Assembly (NCBI RefSeq): GCF_001639105.2
Contig: NZ_CP028902.1
Span: 45,026 to 86,144 of the forward strand
Length of the DNA stretch: 41,119 nucleotides
From: Azospirillum humicireducens
GTDB taxonomy: Bacteria > Pseudomonadota > Alphaproteobacteria > Azospirillales > Azospirillaceae
Direction: 5' to 3'
Shown here: piece by piece, positions 1 through 12,000 of the stretch
Layout of the letters: each line of letters begins with the position of its first letter
How positions within the stretch are numbered: position 1 is the stretch's first letter
The notes under the pieces: generated by a model
Told to the model about the DNA's origin: nothing
Databases searched by the model: none
The model's input: the letters and a program-made list of their open reading frames with translations, nothing else
Made by a program: the position numbers and the translations under genes

Positions 1-1167
1 GGCGGCGGAGGCCAGGCTCTGGATCATGCCGTCGATCTTCGCCGCCTCGTCCACCGCACGGCCGGCGACGGTGGTGGACATCGTCACCTGACGGCCGATC
101 TCGGCAATGGAGGCGAACAACTCCTCGGTCGCGGCGGCGACGGTGTTGACGTTGCTGCTCGCCTGCTCGGAAGCCAGCGACACCGCATGTGCCTGGGTGC
201 CGGACCGGTCGGCGGCGCCGGCCATGCCGGTGGCGGTGCTTTCCATCTGATGTGCGGCGGCGGCGACGGCGCCCACCACGCCCAGCACGCGCGCCTCGAA
301 GCGGGCGGCCATGTCGAGCAGGGCGGCGCGGCGTTCGGCCTCCGTGCGGTCCTTCTGCGCCTCGGCCTCCGCCTGCAGGCGGCGCACCTCAAGGCCGTTG
401 CGCTTGAACTCCTCCAGCGCACGGGCGAGCGTGCCGACCTCGTCGCCGCGGTCCTGGTGGCCGATGGCGACCGACAGGTCGCCGGTGGAAATGCGGTTGG
501 TCGCCTGGGTCAGCTGCAGGATGGGGGTGGTGATGCGCCGGCCGATCCAAACGGCGAGGCCAAGGCTGACCGCGGCCAGCACCGCGATCACCGCGGCGAT
601 GTTCAGCATGGTCTGCAGGCGCGCGGCGGCAACGGTGTCGAGATAGACGCCGGAGCTGACGACCCAGCCCCAGCCCTTGGTCAGCTTGGAATAGGCCGAT
701 TTCTCCACCGGATCGCTGGATCCCGGCTTGGGAAAGAAGAAGGAGGAATAGCCGCCGCCGGATTCGGCCGCCGCGATCTCGTCGCGCACGAACAGACGGC
801 CGGTCTTGTCGGTGCTGTCCCACATCGCCTTGCCTTCGACCTGCGGGTTCAGGTGGGCCAGGATGTTGCCCTTGCGGTCGAGGATCAGCGCGTACTCCGT
901 CCCGTCGTAGCGGGCCGACCGCGCGATGTCGAGCGCCAGCTTCTGCGCCTCGGCGACCGGCAGCTCGCCGGAGGCGGCGCGCTGCTCAAAGCGTTCGATG
1001 ATGGAGGTCACCATCTCCACCGCGACACGGGCGCGGGCTTGGCGCTCCTCCATCATCACGGTGCCGAGCGACCTTGCGGTCATGGCCCCGGCGCCGACCA
1101 GCGCCAGGACGGTGATCAGGGGCAGCAGCAGAAGGCGCCCCCGGATGCCACGCAATGCGGAAATCAT
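1..1167 (-). CDS. Methyl-accepting chemotaxis protein with sCache_2 sensor (3' end cut by window edge)
   Basis: An inner-membrane chemoreceptor that would signal to CheA/CheW. It reads leftward from ATG at 1167 and stays open to base 1, so 389 residues are visible. A first membrane segment lies at about residues 8-28. A periplasmic single-Cache domain follows at about 33-190, with the family's GGGYSSFFFPKPG and KGWGWVVSSGVY motifs. A second membrane segment (about 190-210) leads into a HAMP region (TTPILQLTQATNRISTGDLSV). The visible C-terminal part is the start of the helical signalling domain; the conserved hairpin tip and any methylation sites are off the window. sCache_2 domains usually bind small organic acids. 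It sits directly downstream of the nic operon in the same orientation, so a role in taxis to nicotinate or its products is possible but unproven. No frameshift is seen. Confidence 0.93.
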   Translation of the reverse strand, partial: MISALRGIRGRLLLLPLITVLALVGAGAMTARSLGTVMMEERQARARVAVEMVTSIIERFEQRAASGELPVAEAQKLALDIARSARYDGTEYALILDRKGNILAHLNPQVEGKAMWDSTDKTGRLFVRDEIAAAESGGGYSSFFFPKPGSSDPVEKSAYSKLTKGWGWVVSSGVYLDTVAAARLQTMLNIAAVIAVLAAVSLGLAVWIGRRITTPILQLTQATNRISTGDLSVAIGHQDRGDEVGTLARALEEFKRNGLEVRRLQAEAEAQKDRTEAERRAALLDMAARFEARVLGVVGAVAAAAHQMESTATGMAGAADRSGTQAHAVSLASEQASSNVNTVAAATEELFASIAEIGRQVTMSTTVAGRAVDEAAKIDGMIQSLASAA

Positions 1168-1245
1168 GTCTCTGTTGTCCCCCGGCGACTGGCTTTGAGG
1201 CGTGCGTCTCGGCCGCGCCGTGGCCGGACCCGCCGGAACGGCCGA

Positions 1246-1274
1246 CCGGCGCCGCACCCCTGGGGCGGCGCCGG
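1246..1274 (-). terminator. GC-rich hairpin after nicT, possible terminator
   Basis: CCGGCGCCGC (1246-1255) pairs perfectly with GCGGCGCCGG (1265-1274) around a 9-nt loop. It lies between the nicT stop and the chemoreceptor start. No T-run follows on the minus strand, so it may stop transcription weakly or not at all. Confidence 0.35.
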
Positions 1275-1281
1275 CCGAACC

Positions 1282-1325
1282 GTTTACACACTCATATCGC
1301 GTGATCTTTCACAGATGGTTTACAC
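1282..1325. promoter_or_regulatory. Direct repeat GTTTACAC upstream of the chemoreceptor
   Basis: GTTTACAC occurs at 1282-1289 and again at 1318-1325, 36 bp apart, in the AT-richer part of the spacer between nicT and the chemoreceptor. On the minus strand the copies read GTGTAAAC, about 115 and 150 bases before the chemoreceptor start codon. They could be operator half-sites or promoter elements. I recognise no specific regulator. Confidence 0.3.
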
Positions 1326-1340
1326 GCTGAATCATCGCGC

Positions 1341-2678
1341 TCAGCGGTTCACCACCTTGGGCGGGAGCGCATAGACCAGCAGGGCGCCGATCACGAGACA
1401 GCCGGAGAAGAACCACAAGGCGGCGCTGCTGCTGCCGGTCAGGTCGATGACGATGCCGATCAGCGAGTTGCTGACCAGACCGGCGATGCTGGCGAGCGAG
1501 ATCGCCATGGCGAAGCCGGTGGCGGCCGCCGTGCCCTTCAGGAAGGTGGCCGGCAGGCTGAAATAGGCGGGAAGAGGACCCAGCACGCCGACCGACGCGA
1601 CGGTGAACAGCGCCACGGTGGCGACGAGGTTGTCGGCGAAGAAGGTGCTGGTCGCCATGGCGGCGGAGGCGGCCAGGAAGGGGACGATGATGTGCCAGCG
1701 GCGCTCGCGCATCCGGTCGGAACTGGCGCCGATCAGCAGGATGCCGATCACGGCGACGATGTTGGGAATCATCGTCAGCAGGCCGATGTGGAACGGATCC
1801 ATCACCCCGGTCTTGCGGATGAAGGTCGGCAGCCAGAAGCCGATGGCATAGGCGGTCAGCAGGATGGCGAAGTCGATGCCGCCCAGCATCCACACCTTCA
1901 GGTTCAGCAGCCCTTCCTTGAAGCTGTGGCCGACATTCTTGGCCTCGGCATCGTCTCCGCGCAGGTCGACGGCAAGGCGGGCCTTCTCATCCTCCGACAG
2001 CCACTTGGCATCCCTGTAGGAATTCGGCAGCGCCACGAAGGTCAGAAAGCCCAAAATCACGCTGGGCAGCGCTTCCAGCAGGAACAGCCACTGCCAGCCG
2101 CGCAGGCCTTGGACTTGGTCGAAATGGCTCATGATCCAGCCCGACAGCGGGCCGCCGATCACGCTGGACAGCGGCAGGCCGATGACGAACAGCGCCATGA
2201 TGCGGCCGCGGCGGTAGGTGGGGAACCACAGCGTCAGGTAATAGAGCACGCCGGGCAGGAAGCCGGCCTCGGCGGCGCCCAGAAGGAAACGGACGATGTA
2301 GAATTGCGTCGGCGTGGTGACCAGCATGGTGGCGGCGGACAACAGGCCCCAGGTGATCATGATGCGGGCGATCCACAGCCGCGCGCCGACCTTGGTCAGC
2401 ACGAGATTGCTCGGCACCTCGAACAGGATATAGCCGACGAAGAACAGGCCGGCGCCCAGACCGTAGGCGGCCTCGCTGAACTGCAGGTCCCCCATCATCT
2501 GCAGCTTGGCGAAGCCGATGTTGATGCGGTCGAGATAGGCAGCCAGATAGCAGAAGCAGAGGAAGGGAATGAGGCGCCAGGTGATCTTCTTGTAGAGCTG
2601 GTCCGCATCGACGGCCTGCGCCGCGCCAAGTGCCATATCTGGTGCGGCATTCGCTGTTGTCGTCTGGGCATAGGACAT
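1341..2678 (-). CDS. nicT: MFS transporter, anion:cation symporter family, nicotinate uptake (NicT-like)
   Basis: A 445-residue integral membrane permease with the usual 12-helix major facilitator layout. The N-terminal signature YLDRINIGFA and the inter-helix motif FEVPSNLVLTKVGARLWIAR are typical of the ACS subfamily that carries organic anions. It is the last gene of the leftward nicCDEFT run, the same place as nicT in Pseudomonas putida, so nicotinate or 6-hydroxynicotinate is the likely substrate. The substrate is inferred from context. The start at 2678 is supported by AAGGAG seven to twelve bases upstream. A 168-bp spacer carrying a palindromic repeat separates it from nicF. No porin gene (nicP) is present between them, unlike in P. 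putida. Confidence 0.85.
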   Translation of the reverse strand: MSYAQTTTANAAPDMALGAAQAVDADQLYKKITWRLIPFLCFCYLAAYLDRINIGFAKLQMMGDLQFSEAAYGLGAGLFFVGYILFEVPSNLVLTKVGARLWIARIMITWGLLSAATMLVTTPTQFYIVRFLLGAAEAGFLPGVLYYLTLWFPTYRRGRIMALFVIGLPLSSVIGGPLSGWIMSHFDQVQGLRGWQWLFLLEALPSVILGFLTFVALPNSYRDAKWLSEDEKARLAVDLRGDDAEAKNVGHSFKEGLLNLKVWMLGGIDFAILLTAYAIGFWLPTFIRKTGVMDPFHIGLLTMIPNIVAVIGILLIGASSDRMRERRWHIIVPFLAASAAMATSTFFADNLVATVALFTVASVGVLGPLPAYFSLPATFLKGTAAATGFAMAISLASIAGLVSNSLIGIVIDLTGSSSAALWFFSGCLVIGALLVYALPPKVVNR

Positions 2679-2804
2679 GTCGTCTGTCTCCTTACGCTGA
2701 TCGCGTTGTGAACCCGTCCTGTTTTTTCATGCCGGCGCCGCTTGTCTCGGGTACGGTGCCGGTTGTCGGTCCCAGTTTTGTTATTGATTGGTCCTGTAGT
2801 GCCT

Positions 2805-2833
2805 ATCCTCTCTCCCCGCGGGGGAGAGAGGAT
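2805..2833. repeat. Perfect palindromic intergenic repeat (13-bp arms, GCG loop)
   Basis: ATCCTCTCTCCCC (2805-2817) and GGGGAGAGAGGAT (2821-2833) form a perfect hairpin between nicF and nicT. A near-identical element lies at 30723-30747. Both belong to the class of CCTCTCCCC/GGGGAGAGG dispersed intergenic palindromes seen in many high-GC proteobacteria. It could attenuate transcription into nicT or stabilise mRNA. Confidence 0.8.
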
Positions 2834-2846
2834 TTCTGCCGGCGCC

Positions 2847-3479
2847 TCACCGGCCGAACCGGTCGAGCGCCTCCCGCTTGCTCACGACATCGCCATACTT
2901 GCTGTCGATATCGAACAGGTTTGCTTCGTGCGGACCGTCATGACGGTCGCCGACGCACTCGCGGACCACGATGGTGCGGAAGCCGTGCTGGACAGCATCG
3001 ACGGCGCTGGCGCGGATGCAGCCGCTGGTCGAACAGCCGGTCAGCACCACCGTGTCCACCCCCATGGCATGCAGCATCGGCGCGAGGCTGGTGCCGAAGA
3101 AGGCGCTGGCATACTGCTTGGAAATCACAACCTCGTCGGGCTGCGGCGCGACCTCCGGGCAGAAGGCGGCGAGCGGGTTGCCCTCCACCATGTCCTTCAT
3201 CACCGGAGCCTTGCGCACCCACATGCCGCCATCGGCGAAATGGCCGGGATGATAGCGGATGTTGGTGTGGACGACCGGGACGCCATGGCGGCGTGCGGTG
3301 TCCAGCAGTTCCACCGTCTCCGCCACCGCGCTGACCACGCCGGGGGCGTAGAGCGGCGCGCCTTCGGTGGTGTAGCCCTGCATGAAGTCGATCACCAGCA
3401 GGGCCGGCCGCTCGCCGAAGCCGATCCGGTTGCCCCAGACGCCCTTGTAATTGTCGGATGCGCTCTGCCCGTCGGTCAT
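2847..3479 (-). CDS. nicF: Maleamate amidohydrolase (NicF), isochorismatase-like cysteine hydrolase
   Basis: Hydrolyses maleamic acid to maleic acid and ammonia in the cytoplasm, the deamidation step of the maleamate pathway. The 210-residue protein has the isochorismatase-like fold with a visible catalytic triad: Asp31 in LLVIDF, Lys121 in ISKQYASAFFGT and the nucleophile Cys154 in CSTSGCIRAS. Length matches known NicF proteins. The gene begins 11 bp after nicE, and its ribosome-binding site (GAGGAG) overlaps the nicE stop codon, so the two are probably translationally coupled. Other isochorismatase-family amidases share this fold; the assignment to maleamate rests on the nicCDEF context. 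Confidence 0.92.
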   Translation of the reverse strand: MTDGQSASDNYKGVWGNRIGFGERPALLVIDFMQGYTTEGAPLYAPGVVSAVAETVELLDTARRHGVPVVHTNIRYHPGHFADGGMWVRKAPVMKDMVEGNPLAAFCPEVAPQPDEVVISKQYASAFFGTSLAPMLHAMGVDTVVLTGCSTSGCIRASAVDAVQHGFRTIVVRECVGDRHDGPHEANLFDIDSKYGDVVSKREALDRFGR

Positions 3480-3490
3480 GTGGCCGCTCC

Positions 3491-4243
3491 TCAGTAAGCG
3501 CCGGACAGCAGGGCGCCGGCGCCGGGCACGATGGGCTCCAGCTTCAGCGCCTTCAGCATGGCGTAGGTCGTGGCGATGGCGGCGGTCAGCACCGGCTTGC
3601 CGGTCTCCGCCTCCACCCGCGGCACCACCGGCAGCGACGGCATCTGCACGCAGGCGGACAGGACCACCACGTCCACGCCGTCCAGGTTCATGCCGCGCAC
3701 GATGTCCGGCAGGTTGTTGGGGTCGTGGCGGGCGACGTCGAGATTGTCGGGGATCTCCAGCGCGCGCCAGTCCTGCACCTCGAAGCCCTCGGCGCGGATG
3801 TAATCCACCACCAGTTCGGTCAGCGGGCGCATGTAGGGGGCGACGATGGCGATGCGCTTGGCGCCCATCACCTTCAGCCCGTCGACCAGGGCGCCGGCGC
3901 TGGTGACCACCGGGGCCGGCGCGTCGTTCTCCAGCGTCTTGCGGGCAAGGCGCGCCTCGGACTCGCGGTGATAGCCGAGCCCCATCGACATGATGGCGAC
4001 GAGGCAGGCATAGCCCAGCACATCGACGCGGGCGTCCGACAGCTCGACGGCGCAGCGGTCGGATTCGGCGTCCATCGCCGCCAACTCGTCCTTCCTGACC
4101 GTCTTCATCCGCATGCGGGCGGAATGGAAGGTGAAGCGTTCCGGGCGGATCGCCTGACGCGCGGTCAGCATGGCCGGGATTTCCGTTTCCATGGTGACGT
4201 TGGAGCTGGGGACGATCTGGCCGATGCGGTACAGCGAAGACAT
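3491..4243 (-). CDS. nicE: Maleate cis-trans isomerase (NicE)
   Basis: Converts maleate to fumarate, delivering nicotinate carbon to the TCA cycle. The 250-residue protein belongs to the Asp/Glu racemase-like superfamily. The two active-site cysteines of the family are present as Cys80 (YACLVA) and Cys198 (LSACVQMPSLP), spaced 118 residues apart as in characterised maleate isomerases. The N-terminal PSSNVTMETE segment is also typical. It starts 18 bp after nicD with AGGAA upstream of the ATG. Arylmalonate decarboxylases are related, but the paired cysteines and neighbours favour maleate isomerase. Confidence 0.94.
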   Translation of the reverse strand: MSSLYRIGQIVPSSNVTMETEIPAMLTARQAIRPERFTFHSARMRMKTVRKDELAAMDAESDRCAVELSDARVDVLGYACLVAIMSMGLGYHRESEARLARKTLENDAPAPVVTSAGALVDGLKVMGAKRIAIVAPYMRPLTELVVDYIRAEGFEVQDWRALEIPDNLDVARHDPNNLPDIVRGMNLDGVDVVVLSACVQMPSLPVVPRVEAETGKPVLTAAIATTYAMLKALKLEPIVPGAGALLSGAY

Positions 4244-4261
4244 ACGGGTGGTTCCTATCGA

Positions 4262-6501
<2,240 letters not shown>

Positions 6502-6589
6502 TTAAATCACGGATGCCTATTTTACGTTCATATCGGCACAGCGGCGGCGAAGGGATTACCCCCCACACTGTTCGGGGCCGAATTAAGCC

Positions 6590-6604
6590 TATACACTCTA
6601 TATG
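6590..6604 (+). promoter_or_regulatory. Candidate NicR operator/promoter element, nicX side
   Basis: TATACACTCTATATG faces nicX, 101-115 bases before its start codon. Its TATA-like content could overlap a -10 element. It mirrors the nicC-side element at 6369-6383, suggesting that one regulator controls both arms. Confidence 0.45.
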
Positions 6605-6704
6605 CATTGGTCAGCCCGCCGTTATGATCGGCGGATGTCCACCCGGGAATCCGGCCTGGATCGCGCATTCCGCGACCGTGGCCACCAAGATTGGGAGAGA
6701 TGAG

Positions 6705-7754
6705 ATGCCGGTGAGCGACCGCGAACTGACGCAGATGTTCGAACGGGTTCTGACCCTGTCGAAGGTGGACAAGACCCAGAGCGTCGCTGTGTTGAAAAGC
6801 GACTATTCAAACCCGCGCATCGTGCGCGCCGCGATGGACGCGGCTCAACGGTTGGGCGCGAACGTCTACGGGGTCGAACTGCCGGCCTTCAACCACCCGC
6901 GCGCCATGGGCATGGACATGACCGCCTATTGCGGCGACACGCCCCTGACCGGCAACCTCGCCGCCCAGCGCGCGCTGGAGGCGGCCGACCTGATCGTCGA
7001 CACCATGATGCTGCTGCATTCGCCGGAGCAGGAGCAGATCCTGAAGACCGGCACCCGCATCCTGCTGGCGGTGGAGCCGCCGGAGGTCCTGGCCCGCATC
7101 ATGCCGACCGAAGAGGACAAACTGCGCGTCAACGCCGCGGCGGACCGGCTGAAGCGCGCCCGCTCCATCGCCGTCACCTCCAAGGCCGGAAGCGATTTCC
7201 GCGCCACGCTCGGCCAGTATCCGACGGTGACGGAATACGGATTCGCCGACGAGCCCGGCCGCTGGGACCATTGGCCGAGCGGCTTCCTGTTCTCCTGGCC
7301 GGACGAGGGCAGTGCGGAGGGCACGCTGGTGCTCGACGTCGGCGACATCCTGCTGCCCTTCAAGACCTATGTGCGTGAGAAAGTGACACTGGAGATCGAG
7401 GAGGGCTTCATCCGCCGCATCCATGGCGGGTTCGAGGCGGAATACCTGCGCGACTACATGGCCTATTTCAAGGATCCGGAGGTTTACGGCATCTCGCACA
7501 TCGGCTGGGGCCTGCAGCCGCGGGCGCAATGGACGGCGATGGGCCTGCACGACAAGAACGACGGCATGTGCATGGACGCCCGCGCCTTCTACGGCAACTT
7601 CCTGTTCTCCACCGGCCCGAACACCGAGGTCGGCGGCAGCCGCAAGACCCCCTGCCACATGGACATCCCGCTTCGAGGCTGCGACATCCTGCTGGACGGC
7701 GAACCGGTGGTGCTGGCCGGCGACGTGGTGGCGCCGGAAGCGTCGCGGGCATGA
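6705..7754 (+). CDS. nicX: 2,5-dihydroxypyridine 5,6-dioxygenase (NicX)
   Basis: An Fe(II)-dependent extradiol-type dioxygenase that opens the ring of 2,5-dihydroxypyridine to N-formylmaleamate. The 349-residue product from ATG 6705 begins MPVSDRELTQMFE, as expected for the family. The three metal ligands described for P. putida NicX fall at identical positions: His265 (SHIGWGLQ), His318 and Asp320 (CHMDIPL). The open frame extends upstream to 6513, but that part is promoter DNA; GGGAGA lies just ahead of 6705. It is the first gene of the rightward arm, followed after 94 bp by nicR. Confidence 0.96.
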   Translation: MPVSDRELTQMFERVLTLSKVDKTQSVAVLKSDYSNPRIVRAAMDAAQRLGANVYGVELPAFNHPRAMGMDMTAYCGDTPLTGNLAAQRALEAADLIVDTMMLLHSPEQEQILKTGTRILLAVEPPEVLARIMPTEEDKLRVNAAADRLKRARSIAVTSKAGSDFRATLGQYPTVTEYGFADEPGRWDHWPSGFLFSWPDEGSAEGTLVLDVGDILLPFKTYVREKVTLEIEEGFIRRIHGGFEAEYLRDYMAYFKDPEVYGISHIGWGLQPRAQWTAMGLHDKNDGMCMDARAFYGNFLFSTGPNTEVGGSRKTPCHMDIPLRGCDILLDGEPVVLAGDVVAPEASRA

Positions 7755-7848
7755 CGGGGCATCCTGGGGCGGCATGGCGGTGAAAGCCCGCCGCCCTTCC
7801 CTGCCCCTGCTGCCGCTGCTATCTTTCGCCACTCCCCAGGTCCACCGC

Positions 7849-8343
7849 ATGTTGTCCCCGATGTCCCAAGACCTGCTGCCCGAAGACGGCGCCGACACTG
7901 GCCCCGGAAAAGCCGATTACGTCTTTTCCGACCAGATCGGCCATCTGCTGCGGCGGGCCTATCAGCGGCACCTCGCGATCTTCCAGCGCAACGCCTGCGA
8001 CCCGCAACTGACCTCGGTGCAGTTCGTCACGCTCTGCGCCATCCGCGACAACGGGCCGAGTTCGCTGATCGAGCTGGTGAAATCCACCGCCATCGATCAG
8101 GCGACGATCCGCGGCATTGTCGAACGGTTGAAGGCGCGCGGGCTGATCCGCCAGACCTCCGACGCGCAGGACCGGCGCAAGGTCATCAACTGCCTGACCG
8201 ACGACGGGCGGCGGTTGCTTGAGGACATGGTGCCCTGCGCCAAGCGGATCAGCGAGCTGACCATGGGGCAGCTGAACCCGGCGGAACGGTTGGCGGTCAC
8301 CCATGTCCTGCAGAAGATGATCGCGCAGGACGGGGAGGAGTAA
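7849..8343 (+). CDS. nicR: MarR-family repressor NicR
   Basis: A 164-residue winged-helix regulator that in P. putida represses the nicC and nicX operons and is released by 6-hydroxynicotinate. The wing and recognition-helix region is clear: SLIELVKSTAIDQATIRGIVERLKARGLI is followed by DAQDRRKVINCLT, the MarR wing. The start is uncertain. ATG 7849 (MLSPMSQ) and ATG 7861 (MSQDLLP) are both possible and neither has a strong ribosome-binding site; frame upstream of 7849 overlaps nicX and is not NicR-like. Its position between nicX and nicA matches P. putida. No nicS-type TetR regulator for nicAB is seen. Confidence 0.9.
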   Translation: MLSPMSQDLLPEDGADTGPGKADYVFSDQIGHLLRRAYQRHLAIFQRNACDPQLTSVQFVTLCAIRDNGPSSLIELVKSTAIDQATIRGIVERLKARGLIRQTSDAQDRRKVINCLTDDGRRLLEDMVPCAKRISELTMGQLNPAERLAVTHVLQKMIAQDGEE

Positions 8344-8425
8344 CCCACCGCAGGATGGCTTTGCGGCCATTACACCCCGCTTTGGCAGCGGGCTTGCGGG
8401 ACCTATCGCACCGGACGGACGCATT

Positions 8426-9010
8426 ATGGAAAAAACCATCGCGCTGCGGGTGAATGGCCGCGCCGTCTCGGTGACGGCGATGGCCGACACGCCGCTGCTC
8501 TACATCCTGCGCAACGATCTGGCCCTGAACGGGCCGAAATACGGCTGCGGACTCGGCGAATGCGGGGCCTGCACCGTCATCCTCGACGGCGTCGCCGCAC
8601 GCTCCTGCGTCATCCCGCTGGCCGGGGCGGAGGGGCGCGAGGTGGTGACGCTGGAAGGTCTGGGCAGCAGCAGCGCGCCGCATCCGGTCCAGCAGGCCTT
8701 CATCGACGAGCAGGCGGCCCAGTGCGGCTATTGCATGAACGGCATGATCATGACCGCCAAGGCGCTGCTCGACCGCAACCCGACCCCGACCATGGACGAG
8801 GTGCGCCGCGCCCTGTCCGGCAATCTGTGCCGCTGCGGCACGCATGTCGAAATCCTGCGCGCCGTCATGCGGGCTGCGCGGCTTCTCTCCTCCTCCGGAG
8901 CACATCATGACGACCGATCCGACGCTTGGCCCGACGCCCGCCCCGCAGTCCCAGCCGGCGCCGACCCGTGCGGAGCTGATGGCGGCGACCGGCGTCCTGC
9001 TGATCGTTGA
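8426..9010 (+). CDS. nicA: Nicotinate dehydrogenase small [2Fe-2S] subunit (NicA)
   Basis: The iron-sulphur subunit of nicotinate 6-hydroxylase, passing electrons from the molybdenum centre of NicB. The plant-type ferredoxin cluster is ligated by Cys41, Cys46, Cys49 and Cys61. The all-helical second cluster domain uses Cys100, Cys103, Cys135 and Cys137 (CGYCMNGM, LCRCGTH). The conserved family ends near residue 154, but here the frame continues to 194 residues and overlaps the first 104 bp of nicB. The last 40 residues are low-complexity and not NicA-like, so the tail is probably a lost stop codon or a tolerated extension. The reading frame is otherwise intact. Confidence 0.93.
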   Translation: MEKTIALRVNGRAVSVTAMADTPLLYILRNDLALNGPKYGCGLGECGACTVILDGVAARSCVIPLAGAEGREVVTLEGLGSSSAPHPVQQAFIDEQAAQCGYCMNGMIMTAKALLDRNPTPTMDEVRRALSGNLCRCGTHVEILRAVMRAARLLSSSGAHHDDRSDAWPDARPAVPAGADPCGADGGDRRPADR

Positions 9011-12000
9011 CAAGATCCAGCCACCCTCCGGCCCGGTCGCCAAGGGTGCCACCGCGACGCCGAAGCCGCCGGAAACCGCGCTGTTCCTGGCTGTGCGCGA
9101 CGACGGGCAGGTCTTCGCCTTCAACGGCCATGTCGATCTCGGCACCGGTATCCGGACGGCGCTGACCCAGATCGTCGCAGAGGAGCTGGATCTGCGCATG
9201 GACCAGCTGCGCATGGTGCTTGGCGACACCGGCCGCACACCGAATCAGGGCGCCACCATCGCCAGCGCCACCATCCAGATCTCCGCCGTGCCCCTGCGCA
9301 ACGCTGCGGCGGAGGCGCGGCGCTGGCTGCTGGAGCGCGCCGCCGCCCTGTTCGGCGTGCCGGTGGGCGAATTGCGCGTCGAGGAGGGCGTGGTGATCGC
9401 AGGCGACGGCAACCGCCGGATCTCCTACGGCGAACTTGTGCGGAGTGAGCGGGTGGAACTGCGCATCAGCGGCGACGCCCCGCTGAAGGCGCGCGAACAG
9501 TACAAGCTGGTCGGAAAGGGGGCGCCGCGCGTCGACATCCCGGCGAAGGCGACGGGCGAATTCTCCTACGTTCACGATCTGCGGCTGCCGGGGATGCTTC
9601 ATGGCCGCGTGGTCCGCCCACCCTATGCCGGCATCGACAGCGGCGAGTTCGTCGGCAACAGCCTGGAGAGCATCGACGAAGGTTCCATCGCCCACATCCC
9701 CGGCGTCATCAAGGTGGTGGTGCTGCGCGACTTCGTCGGCGTGGTGGCGGAACGCGAGGAGCAGGCGATCAAGGCGGCGCGCGAACTGAAAGTCACCTGG
9801 AGGCCCTGGACCCGCAAGCTGCCCGACCTGTCGAACCTCGCCCAGGCCCTGCGCGAAAATCCCAGCACGCCGCGCAAGGTGCTGGACAAGGGCGACGTCG
9901 ATGCAGCGCTCGCCGCCGCCGACCAGCGGATGACGCGCACCTATGTCTGGCCCTACCAGATGCACGGTTCCATCGGCCCGTCCTGTGCCGTCGCCGATTG
10001 CGGAGCAGACCGCGCCACCGTCTGGTCCGGCACCCAGAATCCGCACCTGCTGCGCGCCGACCTCGCCTGGCTGCTGGACTGGCCGGAGGAGCGGATCGAC
10101 GTGGTGCGGATGGAGGCCGCCGGCTGCTATGGCCGCAACTGCGCCGACGACGTGGCGGCGGATGCGCTGCTGCTGTCGCAGGCGGTCGGCCGTCCGGTCC
10201 GCGTCCAGCTGACCCGCGAGCAGGAGCATCTGTGGGAGCCGAAGGGCACCGCGCAATTGATGGAGGTCGATGGCGGGATCAGCGCCGATGGCGGGATCGT
10301 CGCCTACGACTTCGCCACCAGCTATCCGTCGAACGGCGCACCGACGCTGGCGCTGCTGCTGACGGGACGGGTCGATCCGGTGGCCGCGGTGTTCGAGATG
10401 GGGGACCGCACCTCCATCCCGCCCTATGATTACGAGAACATGCGGGTGGTCATCAACGACATGGCCCCCATCGTCCGCGCCTCCTGGATGCGCGGTGTGT
10501 CGGCGATGCCCAACAGCTTCGCCCATGACAGCTACATCGACGAACTGGCCTTCGCCGCCGGGGTCGATCCGGTGGAATTCCGCCTGCGCCACCTGCGCGA
10601 CGACGAACGCGCCGCCGACCTGATCCGCGCCGTCGCCGGCCGCGCCGGCTGGCAGCCGCGCACCGCCCCGCAGCAGACCCCGCCGGAGGGCGACGTTCTG
10701 CGCGGCCGCGGCTTCGCCTATGCCCGCTACATCCACAGCAAGTTCCCCGGCTTCGGCGCCGCCTGGGCGGCCTGGGTGGCCGACGTGGCGGTGGACCGCA
10801 AGACCGGCGAGATCGCGGTGACCCGCGTGGTCGTCGGCCATGATGCCGGCCAGATGATCAACCCCGACGGCGTGCGCCACCAGATCCACGGCAACGTCAT
10901 CCAATCGACCAGCCGGGTGTTGAAGGAACAGGTCGAGTTCGAGGAGTCGGTGGTCGCCGCCAAGGAATGGGGCGGCTACCCGATCATGACCTTCCCCGAG
11001 GTGCCGGACATCGACGTGCTGATGATGCCGCGGGAGACCGAGCCGCCGCTGGGTTCGGGCGAATCCGCCGCAGTCCCCAGCGCGGCTGCCATCGCCAATG
11101 CGATCTTCGACGCCACCGGCATCCGTTTCCGCGAACTGCCGATCACCGCGGAGCGGGTGCGGGAGGCGCTGAACGGCCCATCCGAACCGGTCCCGACTTC
11201 GCCGCCGGAAGCCGCCAAGCCGCGCAAGCGCGGCTGGAAGGCATGGCTCGGCGCCTCATTGACCGGCTTATGCGGGGTGATGATCGGCATGGCGAGCAGC
11301 GCCCTGCCCTTCCGCGCTGAAATCGCCCCGGTCTCGCCGCCGTCGGCCGGGCTGTGGTCGTCGGCCACCATCGAACGCGGGCGGCAGTTGGCGGCGCTCG
11401 GCGACTGCGCGGTCTGCCACACGGTTGAGAATGGTGCGACCAATGCCGGCGGCCGGCCCTTCGAGACGCCGTTCGGCACCGTCTTCAGCACCAACATCAC
11501 GCCGGACCCGGACAGCGGGATCGGACGCTGGTCCTTCGCCGCCTTCGACCGGGCGATGCGCGAGGGGATCAGCCGCGACGGCCGGCATCTCTACCCGGCC
11601 TTCCCCTACACCGCCTTCCGCAACATGACCGACGACGACATGCAGGCGCTCTACGCCTACATGATGACGCAGCAGCCGGTGCGCGCAGAGACGCCGGCCA
11701 GCACCATGCGCTTCCCCTTCAACCTGCGCCCGATGATGGCGGGCTGGAACACGCTGTTCCTCAACCGCGAGACCTACAAGCCGGACCCGCAGAAGACTGC
11801 GGAATGGAACCGCGGCAACTATCTGGTCAACGGGCTCGGCCATTGCGCCGCCTGCCACAGCCCGCGCAACGCCCTGGGGGCGGAGAAGCTGGGGGACGCG
11901 TTCCTGGCCGGCGGCACCGTCGACGGTTGGGAGGCGCCGGCCCTGACCGCGCTGTCCAAGGCGCCGAAGCCCTGGACGGAAGACGATCTGTTCACTTATC

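Noticed and set aside
2805..2833. A CRISPR repeat
   Set aside because: Only single palindromes occur at distant sites, with no spacer array or cas genes.
6513..6704. An upstream ATG extension of nicX
   Set aside because: It would add 64 residues read from promoter DNA; known NicX proteins begin at MPVS and the three metal ligands are correctly numbered from 6705.
8865..10904. Long minus-strand open frame opposite nicB
   Set aside because: A compositional shadow; nicB on the plus strand has complete molybdenum-enzyme and heme motifs.
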